A stretch of 64,000 nucleotides of DNA from assembly GCA_963921195.1 (NCBI GenBank), contig OY992540.1, forward strand, positions 194,898,692 through 194,962,691. The letters are read 5' to 3'. This document shows, piece after piece, positions 30,900 through 41,220 of this stretch. The first letter of the stretch is position 1; each line of letters opens with the position of its first letter. The stretch comes from Pegoplata infirma (taxonomy: Eukaryota; Arthropoda; Insecta; Diptera; Anthomyiidae). The position numbers were made by a program, and so were the translations under genes. The notes beneath the pieces were generated by a model. The model was not told the DNA's origin. It was given only the letters and a program-made list of their open reading frames with translations, and ran no database searches.

Positions 30900-31470
30900 A
30901 AGAACAGGACAAACTTTCGGCAATGCGCGCATCTGACAAACAGAGCGCTGTTTTGGCCTCGTCATCGAAGTCTGGTAAAAGGTTGCGCTCGCCCGACGAG
31001 AAACCTTTACCTAAGAGATCTAAGTAACCGGCAACGTCTGGACTCAGTCTTTTAGTGAAGTGGTGAAAGGTAACTTCGTTAGGGCTGTGATAAACAGCCA
31101 AAATGGGGATTGTAGTATTCCAAGGGACAAGTGGAGTTTAGTTGAAACTAAATTAAATGAAATCTACTTTAGGTTCCTTGAGAGTATGCCTGATTTTCTC
31201 CCTACTACTGTCAACGCAGTTTGGTATCAGGGGCGAGTAAAACTCGTTGCTTTTGGGAATGAAAGATCCGCAGCCGTGTTTAAGGTTCCCATTAGCCAAG
31301 TGGGAGAGTTATGGCTGGAGCCAGATTGGACGTTGTGGAAAAACATGATATCCCCTCGCAACCCAGAGCTTATGCATTGATTCCAATGGCTACAAGTGAC
31401 ACTGAGGTGATTCTAAAGATGATAAAAGTCTGCATTCCTGACCTTCCAGCTCAGAATTGGTAAATTTCCA
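30900..31470 (+). pseudogene. LINE-A ORF1, middle region (DUF4780-like)
   Basis: The first part (30900-31027) encodes a Lys/Arg-rich linker ending PDEKPLPKRSK. After a frame change, 31060-31380 is open: VKGNFVRAVINSQNGDCSIP then RDKWSLVETKLNEIYFRFLE, TVNAVWYQGRVKLVAFGNER and LWLEPDWTLWKNM. The pattern (RVAVI…G.I…W..V…L….W..G.K..A…..A..W....V..LW.G..L.VV) is that of the insect LINE ORF1 domain DUF4780, recognised from memory. It probably binds element RNA. A stop at 31378 separates it from the next piece. Confidence 0.7.
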
Positions 31471-31472
31471 GA

Positions 31473-31997
31473 TTGGGTGAGATGGAGGGCGCTCGTCGTC
31501 AAGCAGTGGTCTTGGTTAATGAGGAATCGCTTTCGCTTTTAGCCAGGACTGACGGCATTATTAGATTTGGTTTTTTTCATATAAGAGTCAATGTCTACAA
31601 GGGCGACCAGAGGCCTATTTTGGACGCAGCCAAGCCAGTGGCAGAGTCGACTGGGGAGGAGAATCTGGAAAAGGTTGATATTCAGCTGACCGATTCTAGG
31701 CTGATGGGAGATGCATCTGGCATTTTCGAAACCGAATTTGGTAACGAATGCGACCTCTGTGATGGCAAGGAGGATAAAGCTAATGCCACGATGGGTGACA
31801 TTCAGGACGAGGCCCATGCAGTGAGGAATTCGGAGAGTTCTGTTGCCTCCGATTCAGAACAGATAGAACACACATCTGGCTTATTCGAAACCGAATCTGG
31901 GGACGAATGCGACCTCTATGATAACACGGAGGATGAAGCCAATAACACGGTGGTGGAAAGGATGGTGGAAAAAATCAAGATGTTGCTGTTCCTATAA
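31473..31997 (+). pseudogene. LINE-A ORF1, C-terminal region with acidic repeats
   Basis: A 174-codon frame. Its start, VLVNEESLSLLARTDGIIRF then GFFHIRVNVYKGDQ, completes the DUF4780-like fold (LDEESL..L…GG.I.FGF..V.V.VY). Residues 55-165 are acidic with two related segments, SGIFETEFGNECDLCDGKED and SGLFETESGDECDLYDNTED, an internal duplication of about 53 residues. It ends at TAA, next to the endonuclease frame. Function beyond ORF1 is unknown. Confidence 0.7.
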
Positions 31998-32744
31998 ATA
32001 AACCTCCATCACTGTAAGGCAGGAGCAGTTGACTTGGTTTTTATCCAAGAGCCCTGGGTGCGGGGTGGCAGGGTTTGCGGATTGAAGACCCCTGGGTTTA
32101 AGTTGATGGTTGCCAAAGGTGAGGGCTCACCAAGAGCCTGCATCTTGGCGAAAAATGGCTTAAATATATTCTTTTTATCAACTTTTAGTGATATGGATGT
32201 TACAGCGGCTAGCTTAGAGCTTCATGGGAAGTCTATTTGGCTCGCCTCTGCGTATTTTCCTAATCCGGGTCCAATACCCCCGGAGAAGGTTGGCGGTCTG
32301 GTTCGGGAGTCTGAATCTAGGGGACTCCAGTTAGAAGTGTGCTGTGATGCTAATGCACATCATTCGATATGGGGAAGTACAGACACAAATGATAGAGGCG
32401 AATCACTTTTGGAGTTTTTGTTAAGCACTAACCTGTATATTTGTAACAAGGGTAGTGAACCAACTTTCGTTACAAGTACGCGGCAAGAGGTTCTTGACGT
32501 AACACTTGTATCAGATACATTGTCTGATAGAATTGATGACTGGAGAGTTTTGGAAGACCATTCTTTCTCAGATCATCGCTACATTGAGTTTTTACTCAGG
32601 GAGCGTGCCCCGGTTGAGACAGTCTCTAGAAATCTGAGGAGAACAAACTGGGTGAAATATAGGGAAACTTTTTCTTTGCTTTTGGGTGAAGCACCCTTAT
32701 CTGAACCGCATAGGTTGGCGGAAATTGACTGGTTGACCATATAA
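31998..32744 (+). pseudogene. LINE-A endonuclease domain (EEP family) with N-terminal deletion
   Basis: The frame begins INLHHCKAGAVDLVFIQEPW, the usual LINE opening, but the helix between INLHHCK and the AVDLVFIQEP strand is missing, about 15-20 residues shorter than normal. Following motifs are present: the catalytic Glu in QEPW, YFPNPG, CDANAHHSIWGS (Asp/Asn), LDVTLVSD and SDHRYIEF (Asp/His). These nick target DNA in target-primed reverse transcription. The frame ends at TAA (32742-32744) in front of the RT. The deletion makes activity doubtful. Confidence 0.85.
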
Positions 32745-32759
32745 CAAATGTTTGTAATA

Positions 32760-34140
32760 GGTGCCTGGATGCGTCTTGCCCTTCTGCAAAGCCTAGAGGG
32801 GAAAAAAAGCCACCTTGGTGGTCAAATGAGTTGCAGACGAACAGAGATTCCTGCAGAAAGCTCTTTAATAAGGCTAAATTTTCAAGAGCGGACGATGACT
32901 GGTCTGCATACAGGCTGCAACTTAAGAGTTATAAGAAGATGATCAGAAATGCAAAATGTGATTCTTGGAAAAACTTCTGCGGAAACATAGAAGACGTTTC
33001 TGAGGCATCCAGGCTGCGCAAGGTTCTGGATTCTTCACCTTGCACTCTGTGATACCTGAAAGATCCTAATGGGGTGTGGTCTTCCTCCAGTAGAGAGTCG
33101 CTGGATCTCCTTTTAAACACGCATTTTCCGGGCAATTCCATGACGCCGTTTCAAGCTTTGGAACGTTCTGACGCCCAAGCATCTGAAATTGCTTCGAAAA
33201 TAATAAATATGCCAACATTAATCTGGGCGATAAAAAGCTTCAGGCCCTATAAATCCCCGGGACGATGGTACAATCCCGGCTGAGTTGCAGCAAGTGTCGG
33301 ACTATATAGCCCCGTTGCTGTATAATCTATACACAGCATGCATCAACTGGTCATATATTCCTATAAAATGGAGGGATACCAGAGTCGTATTTATCCCGAA
33401 GGCTGGGAAAAGTTCCCACACAGCACCGAAGGATTTCAGACCAATTGGTATGTCTTCTTTTTTGTTAAAGACAATGGAACGACCCATATTTGCGTAAAGT
33501 GATTGACCCGAGGTTGCTTTCGACAAAGCAACATGCATACAGCAAGGGAAACAGCTCTTAATGAGCTCGTTAGTACCATCGAGAGATCGCTTTCGGTAAA
33601 GGAGTACACTATGGTGGCCTTTCTTGATATAGAGGGGGCTTTTAATAAAGTCATCCCAGACTCGATAATTTTGGCATTGTCTGGTCTGGGAGTAAAGCGT
33701 GGGGTCGTTTTAATGGTGGAAAACCTACTTGCCAATAGACGTATAACGTCTGAATTGGGAGCGTCCGTCATATCTCTATTTGTCAACGGGGGCACACCAC
33801 AAGGAGGTGCTCTTTCGCCGCTTCTTTGGAACCTGGCACTGAATTCAATGCTGCTATCTCTAGAAGCACGTGGTTGTCATGTTGTCGCATATGCTGACGA
33901 TGTCGCGATAGCGGTAAAGGGAAAGCATCTGCCAACACCGAGGGACATTCTTTAGGGTTCTCTGAAAGATCTGTCTAAATGGGCAAGAGACTGTGGTCTA
34001 GGAGTTAATCCAAGTAAAACAGAGCTTGTTTTGTTTACAAGGAAAAATAAGATTCCTGCTTTTGATCCTATTTCTCTGGACGGCACTGAAATCACCTTCT
34101 CGGATTGAGCCAAGTATCTTGGAGTATTTCTAAATAAGAG
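32760..34140 (+). pseudogene. LINE-A reverse transcriptase, multiply broken
   Basis: Pieces in order: ELQTNRDSCRKLFNKAKFSR (about 32827, linker), KSFRPYKSPGR (33235, RT block 1), 'CINWSYIPIKWRDTRVVFIP' then KAGK and KDFRPIGMSSFLLKTMER (33340-33480, blocks 2-3), MVAFLDIEGAFNKVIPDSII (33611, block A with first catalytic Asp), GGTPQGGALSPLLWNLALNS (33789), VVAYADDVAIAV (33883, YADD active site) and GVNPSKTELVLFTRK (34003). Defects: a frame change near 33270, a stop at 33496, TAG at 33953 and TGA at 34106. The active-site residues themselves remain. Confidence 0.88.
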
Positions 34141-34266
34141 TTGAATTTCAGGCGTAATATTGAGGAACGTGTGAGAAAAGCAACGATTGCTTTATGTTCC
34201 TGTTAAAGGGCCATTGGATAACGATGGGGTTTTAGCCCTCAAGTCTTTCATTGGATCTATACAGCA

Positions 34267-35208
34267 GTGGTGCGTCCAATTTTGCTATATGGAATCATTG
34301 TCTGGTGGCCTGCTTTAGAAACAAAAGCGAACTGTGTCTTTATCACGAAGGTACAGAGAATGGCGTCGATGTACATCACTGGTGCTCTTCGTACTACACC
34401 TACGGCTGCATTAGAAATCCTCCTTCACCTGATACCATTGGACATATTGGGTAGGCAGTATGCAGCTACGTCGGCAATTAGTCTTAATAGCACGCTGCAA
34501 TGGAGGAGCAGCGATTGTGGCCATAGCGCGATCTTAAAGAAGATAACAACACCACAAAATGTGGACTGTGCTCCCTCTTTGAGCCTTTTTGAGCGCCACT
34601 TTACCACTATAATACCATCCAGGGAGTCTTGGATGGGGGACATTCCGGGTAGTGGAGCCACCATAAATTTTTACACAGATGGATCGAGGCTGCACGAACA
34701 AGTGGGCTTTGGAGTCTATTCGGAAGAGCTTGGATTGAGCCTGGGTCGAAGATTGTCAGATCATTGCAGTGTTTACCAGGCAGAGATGCTGGCAATAAAG
34801 GAAGTCTCTGACTGGTTGAGTTGCAATGTCTTGTCTACAACCGCAGTCAACATTTATACTGACAGTCAAGCCGCGGTCAAGTCCCTGGATTCAATGTTTC
34901 TGAAAACAAGATCTGCCCTTAACTGCCGCACGTCTTTAAATGAGATGGCCAAGCAGTTTAACATACGACTCATATGGGTCCCAGGGCACAGAGACATTCC
35001 AGGGAATTGCAAAGCCGATGAGCTTGCACGACTAGGAACTACCTTACAGGTTCCAACAGAATTGGAATGTGTTGGTATGTCTCTAGAAACTTGCAAGCAA
35101 AACCTACGGCTTTGTTCTGTGAAGGAGACTAATCAAAGATGGGCAAATGGATGGACGTATGAGACAACACGACTGATTTGGCCTTCTCTCAATCAGGGGC
35201 GCAAGTGA
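34267..35208 (+). pseudogene. LINE-A RT C-terminus plus RNase H (313 codons open)
   Basis: It begins VRPILLYGIIVWWPALETKA, continues with RMASMYITGALRTTPTAALE and LLHLIPLDILGRQYA, then RNase H: FYTDGSRLHE (first Asp), YQAEMLAIKEV (Glu), IYTDSQAAVKSLDS (Asp) and WVPGHRDIPGNCKADELARL (His, Asp). All four RNase H acidic/His positions are present. The frame stops at 35208: compared with 46681-46690, two bases are missing near 35202 ('gggcgcaagtgagc' against 'gggcgcacaagtgagc'), which shifts it off the knuckle domain. Confidence 0.9.
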
Positions 35209-35515
35209 GCTGATATGGCTTCCAAGAAGAGAGATTTCGACGGTGGTTTCTATAATTACCGGACACTGTCTTATAGGGAAGCACGCAGAGCGGTTAAATG
35301 TGCCGTCGAATGACTTTTGCCGAAGTTGCATGGATGAAGAGGAGTTGGAAACTATCAAACACTTTATTTGCCATTGCCCGGCACTTTCTGGTCAGAGACT
35401 TGCTTCACTGGGATCCAGGGATCTGTACAATCTTTATGATTTGTCGGATGTCAAAATTCAATATCTAAGGAGTTTCATTAGAAGCTCAAACTGGTTTAAC
35501 GACAGGGACTAGTAG
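35209..35515 (+). pseudogene. LINE-A C-terminal zinc-knuckle region
   Basis: Separated from RNase H by the 2-bp deletion near 35202. It reads TVVSIITGHCLIGKHAERLN and then CRSCMDEEELETIKHFICHC, a C-x2-C…H-x3-C-x-C-like cluster, and ends SSNWFNDRD before TAG. The ITGHCLIG phrase is shared with LINE-C. In this family the knuckle is thought to aid RNA or target binding. Confidence 0.85.
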
Positions 35516-35609
35516 GGAAACCTATTACGGTCCCGTGGTATCACAATGGAGCTCAGAGTCTACATGTGTTGACGTAAAACGTCAGCAGCCACTTACAACC
35601 TAACCTAAC
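35516..35609 (+). other. LINE-A 3' UTR with hairpin and CCTAA tail
   Basis: About 94 bp. GTTGACGTAAAACGTCAGCA at 35570-35589 forms a 6-bp stem (TGACG/CGTCA core), perfect in the relic at 15776. It ends 'caacctaacctaacc', simple CCTAA units in place of poly(A). The hairpin and tail are candidate recognition features for the element's own RT (inference). Confidence 0.7.
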
Positions 35610-35945
35610 CTACTACTTTCAACGCAGGCTAGTTTCCATTAGCAAAGTGGATAAGATATGGCCTGGAGCCAAACTGGATGTCGTGAAAAAACATGGCATC
35701 CCGTCGGAGCCCAGGGTTCATGCATGGAATCCGATGGCTACAAATGACAATGTAGATGATCAGGGTCTGCAATCTTGACATTCCAACTAAGAATTTGCAG
35801 ATAGCTCAGATTGGGTGTAATAATGGGCTCTAAATCCATCACTTCCACCAGGACTGACGGCATTATAAAATTTGGCTTTTTGCATATAAGAGTCAATGTC
35901 TACAAGGCGACCAGAAGGGGGGAGTATCCGGAAGAGGTTGTTATT
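35610..35945 (+). pseudogene. LINE-A ORF1 fragment downstream of the full copy
   Basis: CTACTTTCAACGCAGGCTAG, 'aagtgg..aagatatggcctggagcc', 'tgtcgtgaaaaaacatggcatccc' and TTGCATATAAGAGTCAATGT parallel 31205-31620. It starts exactly where the preceding LINE-A copy's CCTAA tail ends. Stops are frequent. Two interpretations fit: the longer copy inserted into this older one, or rearrangement. Confidence 0.75.
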
Positions 35946-38439
35946 AGCACTTTTTTTTATTATGAAACATAAAATCATGAACAAGACATAAAAATGCTGG
36001 TTTTAATCAAAGCATAGTTTTAGGCAATAAGAAAAATTTAAAAATCGCACGTTCGAGTACTTCGATCGCTATCGACTCCAAGAGTAAGCCATCAGTTAAG
36101 GTTCTAAGCGTCATCAGTTTTTGACAATGTCCCGCTTGTCACTGTTATTCCAACGTTCTTTTCCTGACAAATGTAAGAAGATTCATCATTCCAAGTCCGG
36201 AAATTACTTCCAGATCTCTTTATTTCCAGGTACACCGCATATACGACAATTCTTATTACACATCCCATCTCTTTAGGTATATGACGCTCTTCAACAATGG
36301 CCCCTTATTCTCTTGCCAGAAGTGTGCAATCATTCCTAGTAAGTGGCAATAAAAGCTTGGTTCCTTTAGGATCCGATACGCCTGGCAAGTTTTTGTATTT
36401 CTTCATATCGGAATCTACATCTCTTTAGATATTGCTCTATCATGTGGGAATTGAACACCAAAATTTTGTTAAGATGGGTATAATTATTGCTGCTACACTT
36501 CCTTTTCAATAATTAAACATTTATTATTTCCTAAAAAATATTTTTCGTATTATTTATTATCTACAAAAATCTGTAATTCCACTTTTCAAACAAAAATATG
36601 ATCCTCTTATAGAATGATAATATTTAACCATATGTACTTTAAACTTCAAGAGAATAACACTTCCTTTCTTACAAAATTTTGCTGAGAAGTTACAGTTATT
36701 TACACCCACAAAACAGTTATTCCTTTAAAAAAAATCAAAAAAAAAATAAGGATATCAGATGACTAACACACAAAAAACCTCAGAAGATCACATACTTCAC
36801 ACAATAACAGTTCGAAATAAAAAAGGCTTAAATACCAAACAAATCTTAAAAGATTTGTATGATTAACCTTTGTAAACTACATAAATGAATCTATGACAAT
36901 ATGAGCTCCTCTCACTCTCTAACTCTCTCCTAAAAGTGAAAGGTGTAAAGAAAGGATTTTTCATGGAGTTCATATTACGGACATTAATCTGACTAAACCG
37001 TTATTGTGCCAGCACAAAAAAAGTGAGCAAATATTTTATATGTAAAATGCCACAAAATGCAGCAAAAAAAGTGTGAAAAAAGATTAAGGTTTTTACAGTA
37101 ACTTCCGCAAAAAAAAATACGGAAAAGAGTTTCGATTTTATCATAGACAATTGAAGGCATTTTGTGGGAAACACCTTGATAACAATATTCATTTCATTGT
37201 ACATATGTCACATAACGGATTTAAAGTGAAAAAGTGGTGAAATATTGAAAACAGATTAGAGAAAAAAAACTGAACAACGGTATTTGAACTACAAAAGGTG
37301 GGAAAAGAATTTGGTTACAATCAAATAATAGAATGCCCAAAAAAAATCAACAATAAATTCAATAATGTATGAATAAAGTAGTATATGAAGTATGTGGGAG
37401 AGATTTGACAATTTCACAATTGTCAAAATTTTTAAATGCAAACGTACGTTTCATATAATAAAAAAAGGATTGCAGATAATACAATAGACAATATGGGTAT
37501 TCCTCATTTTCACTTTCAATTGATTTTAATGAAGTGTGGATTTATTTAATCGGTTAAAATGACAGTTAATGATGTATTCATTTAAATGCTTCAAAACGGT
37601 TGCATTTTTTTAATTCCACTTTTTGACAGCTAATCTAAAATGAAAATAATAACGGATTTTTTTTTATATAAAATTAAAAATTTCAACATTTCTCAAAATT
37701 TCTCACTATATTTATAATATTATTTGTTGACAGGTCTTTTATAATGGATGATCCATGCAAAATGACATTTTTACTGTCATATTTCAATATACAAGAGCCA
37801 TTATATCGTTTTTCTATTAGCCTGTGTGTATTTGGTTTTATGGGCGTAGTTTCTTTTACACAAACTCATTCTTTACTCTCAGTTTGAGTTTGTTTAAAGA
37901 ATGGAGAATGTATTTCTTGGGCGTAAGGAAGTAGCATATTTTGTATTGAGATCCTTTAAATTGTCATTGTTTTATATTGTAATCTTGATTTTTCTTGATT
38001 TTCAATTGATATAATATTTGGAATTTAACAAATTACATCCTGTATTTGTGTGGTACTTTTAAGGGAATAAAATTTTTTAAAATAGTCCTTCGAGAATTGG
38101 TTACAAATTCGTTATGGACTTTTTATGCCTTAAAGAATATTTAAACAAGATTTTAATATAGAACTTATTTGTTGAACTGTCCGGTAATGATAAAAATAAC
38201 AGATTCAGCTTCTTTTAAAATAAAACTCTCACTTTGTATGAAAATATTCTCTCAGGAGAAGATTCTGAAATAACGAAAAAAAAAAATCGAGATTATTTGA
38301 GTAGTTATGAAAAATTTACTGAACCAAAAAAGGAACAAATTATTAGAAGTACATTTCCTCAAATCTAAAAAGATATATTATGAACTAATTGGTAGTGTTT
38401 AAGATTATAAAACTAAGTTTTTGAAATAAATTTTGGCTG
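35946..38439. other. 2.5 kb of AT-rich DNA without a supported gene
   Basis: From 36100 to 36440 the base composition is more balanced. The reverse strand reads a NKNCRICGVPGNKE phrase near 36240, vaguely like a LINE knuckle, and LPGVSDPKGTK-type text, but no frame is open beyond about 40 codons. The rest (36480-38430) is A/T-rich and shows no repeat ends that I can pair. The 67-codon frame at 37001-37204 has no resemblance to a known family. Confidence 0.35.
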
Positions 38440-38825
38440 GGTTAGGTTAAAAGTGTTATAACGTCAGCACACATAGACTCTGAGTTCGTTGTAATACCAC
38501 GGGACGGTAATGGGGTTCCTCCACTAGTGTCTGTCGTTAAACCATTTTGAACTCCTTATAAAACTCCTAAGATATTGAATTTTCACATCCAACAAATCAG
38601 AAAGATCGTGCAGCTTCCTAGATCCCAGTGAAGCAAGGCTCTGACCAGAAAGTGTCAAACAATGGCAGATAAAGGTTTCGATAGTTTCCTATTTAAACTC
38701 TCTGCGTGCTGTCATATAAGACAGTGTCCATGTATAGCAACCACCGAAGAAATCTTTCCTCTTAAAAGCAATATAAGCTCACTTGTGAGCTTCTGATTAA
38801 GAGAAGGCCAAATCTGTCGTGTAGT

Positions 38826-39310
38826 CTAACACGTCCAAACATGCGCAGCAACCACCGTCGAAATCTCTCCTTTTAGAAGCGATATCAGCTCACTCTGTGT
38901 AAGAGAAGGTAAAATCTGTCGTGTAGTCTCACACTTCCATCCATGTACGCATCTCTGATTAGTCTCCGCCGCGGAACAAAGCCGTCGATTTTGCTTGCAA
39001 GTTTCTAGAGGCATACCAACACATTCCAATTCAGTTGGAACCTGTAAGTTAGTTCTCAGTCTCGCAAACTTAACGGCTTTGCAATTCCCTGGAATGTCAC
39101 TGTGCCCTGGACCCATATGAGTCGTATAATAAATTGCTTTGCCATTTCATTTAAAGACGTGCGGTAGTTAGGAGCAGATCTTGTTTTCAGAAACTTGGAC
39201 TCCAGAGACTTGACCGCGGCTTGACTGTCAGAATAGATGTTGACTGCAGTTGAAGACAAGACATTGTAACTCAACCAGTCAGCCAGTTCCTTTCAGCCAC
39301 TCAATTATTT
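38826..39310 (-). pseudogene. LINE-A RNase H region, minus-strand copy
   Basis: Two overlapping frames cover it. 39056-39274 reads VNIYSDSQAAVKSLESKFLK and NYRTSLNEMAKQFIIRLIWV. 38826-39116 reads GPGHSDIPGNCKAVKFARL, where the usual KADELA is altered to KAVKFA, so the last catalytic Asp is lost. A frameshift joins them near 39110. The N-terminal TDGS motif region (about 39400) is badly mutated. Inactive. Confidence 0.8.
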
Positions 39311-39690
39311 TGCAATATTCGAGCCAGGCTCAATCCAAGCTCTTCTGAATAGATTCCGAAGGCCACTTGCTCGTGTAGCTGTAATATATCTGCCTACCGT
39401 CTGTATGTATCTGTCTACCCGGAATGCCCCTCATCATAGGCTTCCTGGATGGTATTTTGGAGAAAATAAAAACGAACTTTCTTTTTAGAATTTCTGAACA
39501 CGAACCAAAAATTATTTTTTTATTTTTTTAGAAAAAGAAATTACAAACTACTTAAACTATTTTTAAATAAAAGTAATTAAACAAAGTGTCTCCACAAAGT
39601 GTCTCCACAGTGGTAAAGTGGCCCTCAAAAAGGCTTATAGAGGGAGCACAGTCCACATTTTGTGGTATTGCTATCTTTTTCAAGATCGTG

Positions 39691-39804
39691 CTATTGCCAC
39701 AAACGCTGCTCTTCATGCTTCACTCCTAGGTCAGACAATGCCACAGTTATCGAGTCTGGGATGACAGTTTTAAAAGCACCATCTATATCAAAAAGGGCCA
39801 ACAT
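39691..39804 (-). pseudogene. LINE-A RT block A fragment, minus strand
   Basis: On the minus strand the sequence reads ALFDIDGAFKTVIPDSITVA then LSDLGVKHE, the counterpart of FLDIEGAFNKVIPDSIILAL in the longer copy. The catalytic Asp (F-D) is present. The upstream part is carried on the other side of the palindromic insertion; sequence resumes at 40357 with the complement of 'ggtaaaggaatacactatg'. Confidence 0.8.
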
Positions 39805-40348
39805 CAAGAACAATATATGTAAGAGGATATTCAATGTTCTGACGCCAAAATAAGTTTGGCGTCTTGGCGTCTTGGCGTTTCTTACATAGGCCAAAATGAA
39901 ATTGTGTCAGGTGTTTTTTGCGGGAGTTGGTTGTATCCAACAGTTGCGCATCTCATAAAATTGAGATTTTACAGCGAAAAAATTATATTAAAACTTTAAA
40001 AAATTAAAAAAAATTTTGAAAGAATTAAGAAAAAATTTTACCAATAAAAAAAAATAAGAAAATTAAGAAAAAAAAAAAATCCCAAAATATTTTATTTTTA
40101 ATTTTTTTTATGGATGAGTTATTTGTTAATTTGTTCTCCTTTTTTTTAATTTTTTAAAGTTTTAATATAATTTTTTCGCTGTAAAATCTCAATTTTATGA
40201 GATGCGCAACTGTTGGATACAACCAACTCCCGCAAAAAACACCTGACACCCTTTCATTTTGGCCTATGTAAGAAACGCCAAGACGCCAAGACGCCAAACT
40301 TATTTTGGCGTCAGAACATTGAATATCCTCTTACATATATTGTTCTTG
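39805..40348. mobile_element. 544-bp near-perfect palindromic element with 8-bp duplication
   Basis: The whole insertion is one inverted repeat: the left arm starts CAAGAACAATATATGTAAGA and the right arm ends with its exact complement. Arms of about 250 bp meet in an AT-rich centre near 40075. GCCAACAT flanks both sides (39797-39804 and 40349-40356), and LINE-A continues uninterrupted across. The outer arm contains 'acgccaa' / 'ttggcgt' triplets in tandem (TTTGGCGTCTTGGCGTCTTG). 8-bp duplications are typical of hAT; the class is otherwise unknown. ORFs here are mirror artefacts. Confidence 0.92.
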
Positions 40349-40454
40349 GCCAACATAGTGTATTCCTTTACCGACTAGCTCATGAAAAGTTGTTTCCGTT
40401 GACTTAGTCTTGCTGTATGCATTGCTTAGTCGAAAGCTACCTCGTGTCAATCAC

Positions 40455-40640
40455 TCAACGCAGATATGAGTCTCTCATTCGTTCCATTGTCTTAAACAAA
40501 AATATTGATATTTTTATTGGTCTAAAATCCTTCGGAACTATGTGGGAGATTTTTCCAGCCTTCGGAATAAAAACGGCTCTGGTAACCATCCATTTTAAAG
40601 GAATATACGACCAGTTAATGCTTAATATGTAGAGATTATA
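40455..40640 (-). pseudogene. LINE-A RT blocks 2-3 fragment, minus strand
   Basis: The minus-strand frame reads YNLYILSINWSYIPLKWMVT then RAVFIPKAGKISHIVPKDFR and PIKISIFLFKTMERM. It parallels 33311-33480 of the longer copy (NLYTACINWSYIPIKW…). The 5' side is cut by the MITE at 40641. Confidence 0.82.
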
Positions 40641-40900
40641 CACCAAAAAAAAAAACGTGGGTATTCAATACAAAAAATTTTACTAATGAACTAATTTTTT
40701 AGTCCAAAATGATCTAGTGCAGGCGTTGGTAATCAATACTAAAATTGTTTACTAATATTATTCAAAACCAGTAAAAATTACTAATTTTAGTACTTTGAAG
40801 ATACTAAAAAACTACCGTACTACTGGTAATTAGTAACTTATTAGTAGATTTTGGTACCAAATCACTTACTAATATTTTTACTGCAGAATTATTTTGAGTG
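40641..40900. mobile_element. 260-bp MITE in the minus-strand LINE-A
   Basis: TA on both sides (40639-40640 and 40901-40902). The right end reads AATTATTTTGAGTG, whose complement CACTCAAAATAATT matches other MITEs in the window; the left end CACCAAAAAAAAAAACGTGG is a weaker match. LINE-A sequence continues across: 'gtagagattata' then 'caactgtgaggctatagt', the complement of 'ctatatagccccgttgctgtataatct' at 33302. Internal ACTAAT/TTAGTA words repeat. Confidence 0.82.
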
Positions 40901-41082
40901 TACAACTGTGAGGCTATAGTATCCGACACCTGCTGCATCTTTTTAATCGTTTAGAATAATGTTGGCATAAATATTATCTCCGGAGCAATTTCAGATGATT
41001 TGGCATCAAAGCTTGAAAAGGAAATTTCCCGGAAAATGCGTGTTGAGAAGTAGACTCAGCCACTCCCCACTAGAGGCAGACT

Positions 41083-41220
41083 AGAGAAGCGCGCGTGACA
41101 CGAATATTTCTTGAAAATTTTTAAATTTATTTTAACTCACGAGATCGTGAGTGCGCGTGATTAGAAGAAAAATTTTCGCGCATGAGTAATTTTTGTTTCG
41201 TGAGTTTGCGTGATTGTTTT
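41083..41220. mobile_element. Fragment of CGTGAG-rich hAT-like element
   Basis: CTAGAGAAGCGCGCGTGACA, then 'actcacgagatcgtgagtgcgcgtgatta' and 'ttgcgtgattg' match the right half, in reverse, of the element at 19459-20641 (TAGAGATGCGCGCGTGACAC). It abuts the truncated 5' limit of the minus-strand LINE-A. The other end is not visible. Confidence 0.65.

Larger units (their letters stand above)
30850..35609 (+). mobile_element. LINE-A, most complete copy (R1/LOA/I-group non-LTR retrotransposon)
   Basis: In order: an ORF1 with a DUF4780-like region, an apurinic-type endonuclease, reverse transcriptase, RNase H and a C-terminal Cys/His knuckle, then a 3' UTR ending in 'caacctaacctaacc'. At least four other LINE-A fragments lie in the window (20861-22445, 35610-35945, 38440-41078, 45703-46884). 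ORF1 lacks the N-terminal region seen at 22167, so the copy is 5' truncated or internally deleted. Stops and frameshifts in ORF1 and RT make it non-autonomous. RNase H between RT and knuckle places it in the R1/LOA/I assemblage; the exact clade is undecided. Confidence 0.9.
38440..41078 (-). mobile_element. LINE-A relic on the minus strand, split by insertions
   Basis: Read on the minus strand: 5' limit near 41078 (sequence parallel to 33080), RT pieces at 40455-40646 and 39691-39894, RNase H at 38826-39274, then knuckle and 3' UTR to 'taacctaaccc' at about 38446. Insertions: a 260-bp MITE (40641-40900), a 544-bp palindromic element (39805-40348) and an AT-rich segment of about 150 bp (about 39460-39605). 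A 111-bp direct duplication (38736-38846 and 38847 on) lies near the RNase H/knuckle joint. Confidence 0.88.

Noticed and set aside
30850..30900. Inverted match between 'gtctcactgtgcg' here and 'cgcacagtgagac' at 22418
   Set aside because: A 13-bp match near two LINE-A breakpoints; too short to claim a shared rearrangement.
35593..35609. A true interstitial telomere
   Set aside because: Only about three CCTAA units, always at LINE 3' ends; better explained as the LINE tail.
36051..36070. GTTCGAGTAC as a tRNA B-box
   Set aside because: No A-box or cloverleaf can be formed around it.
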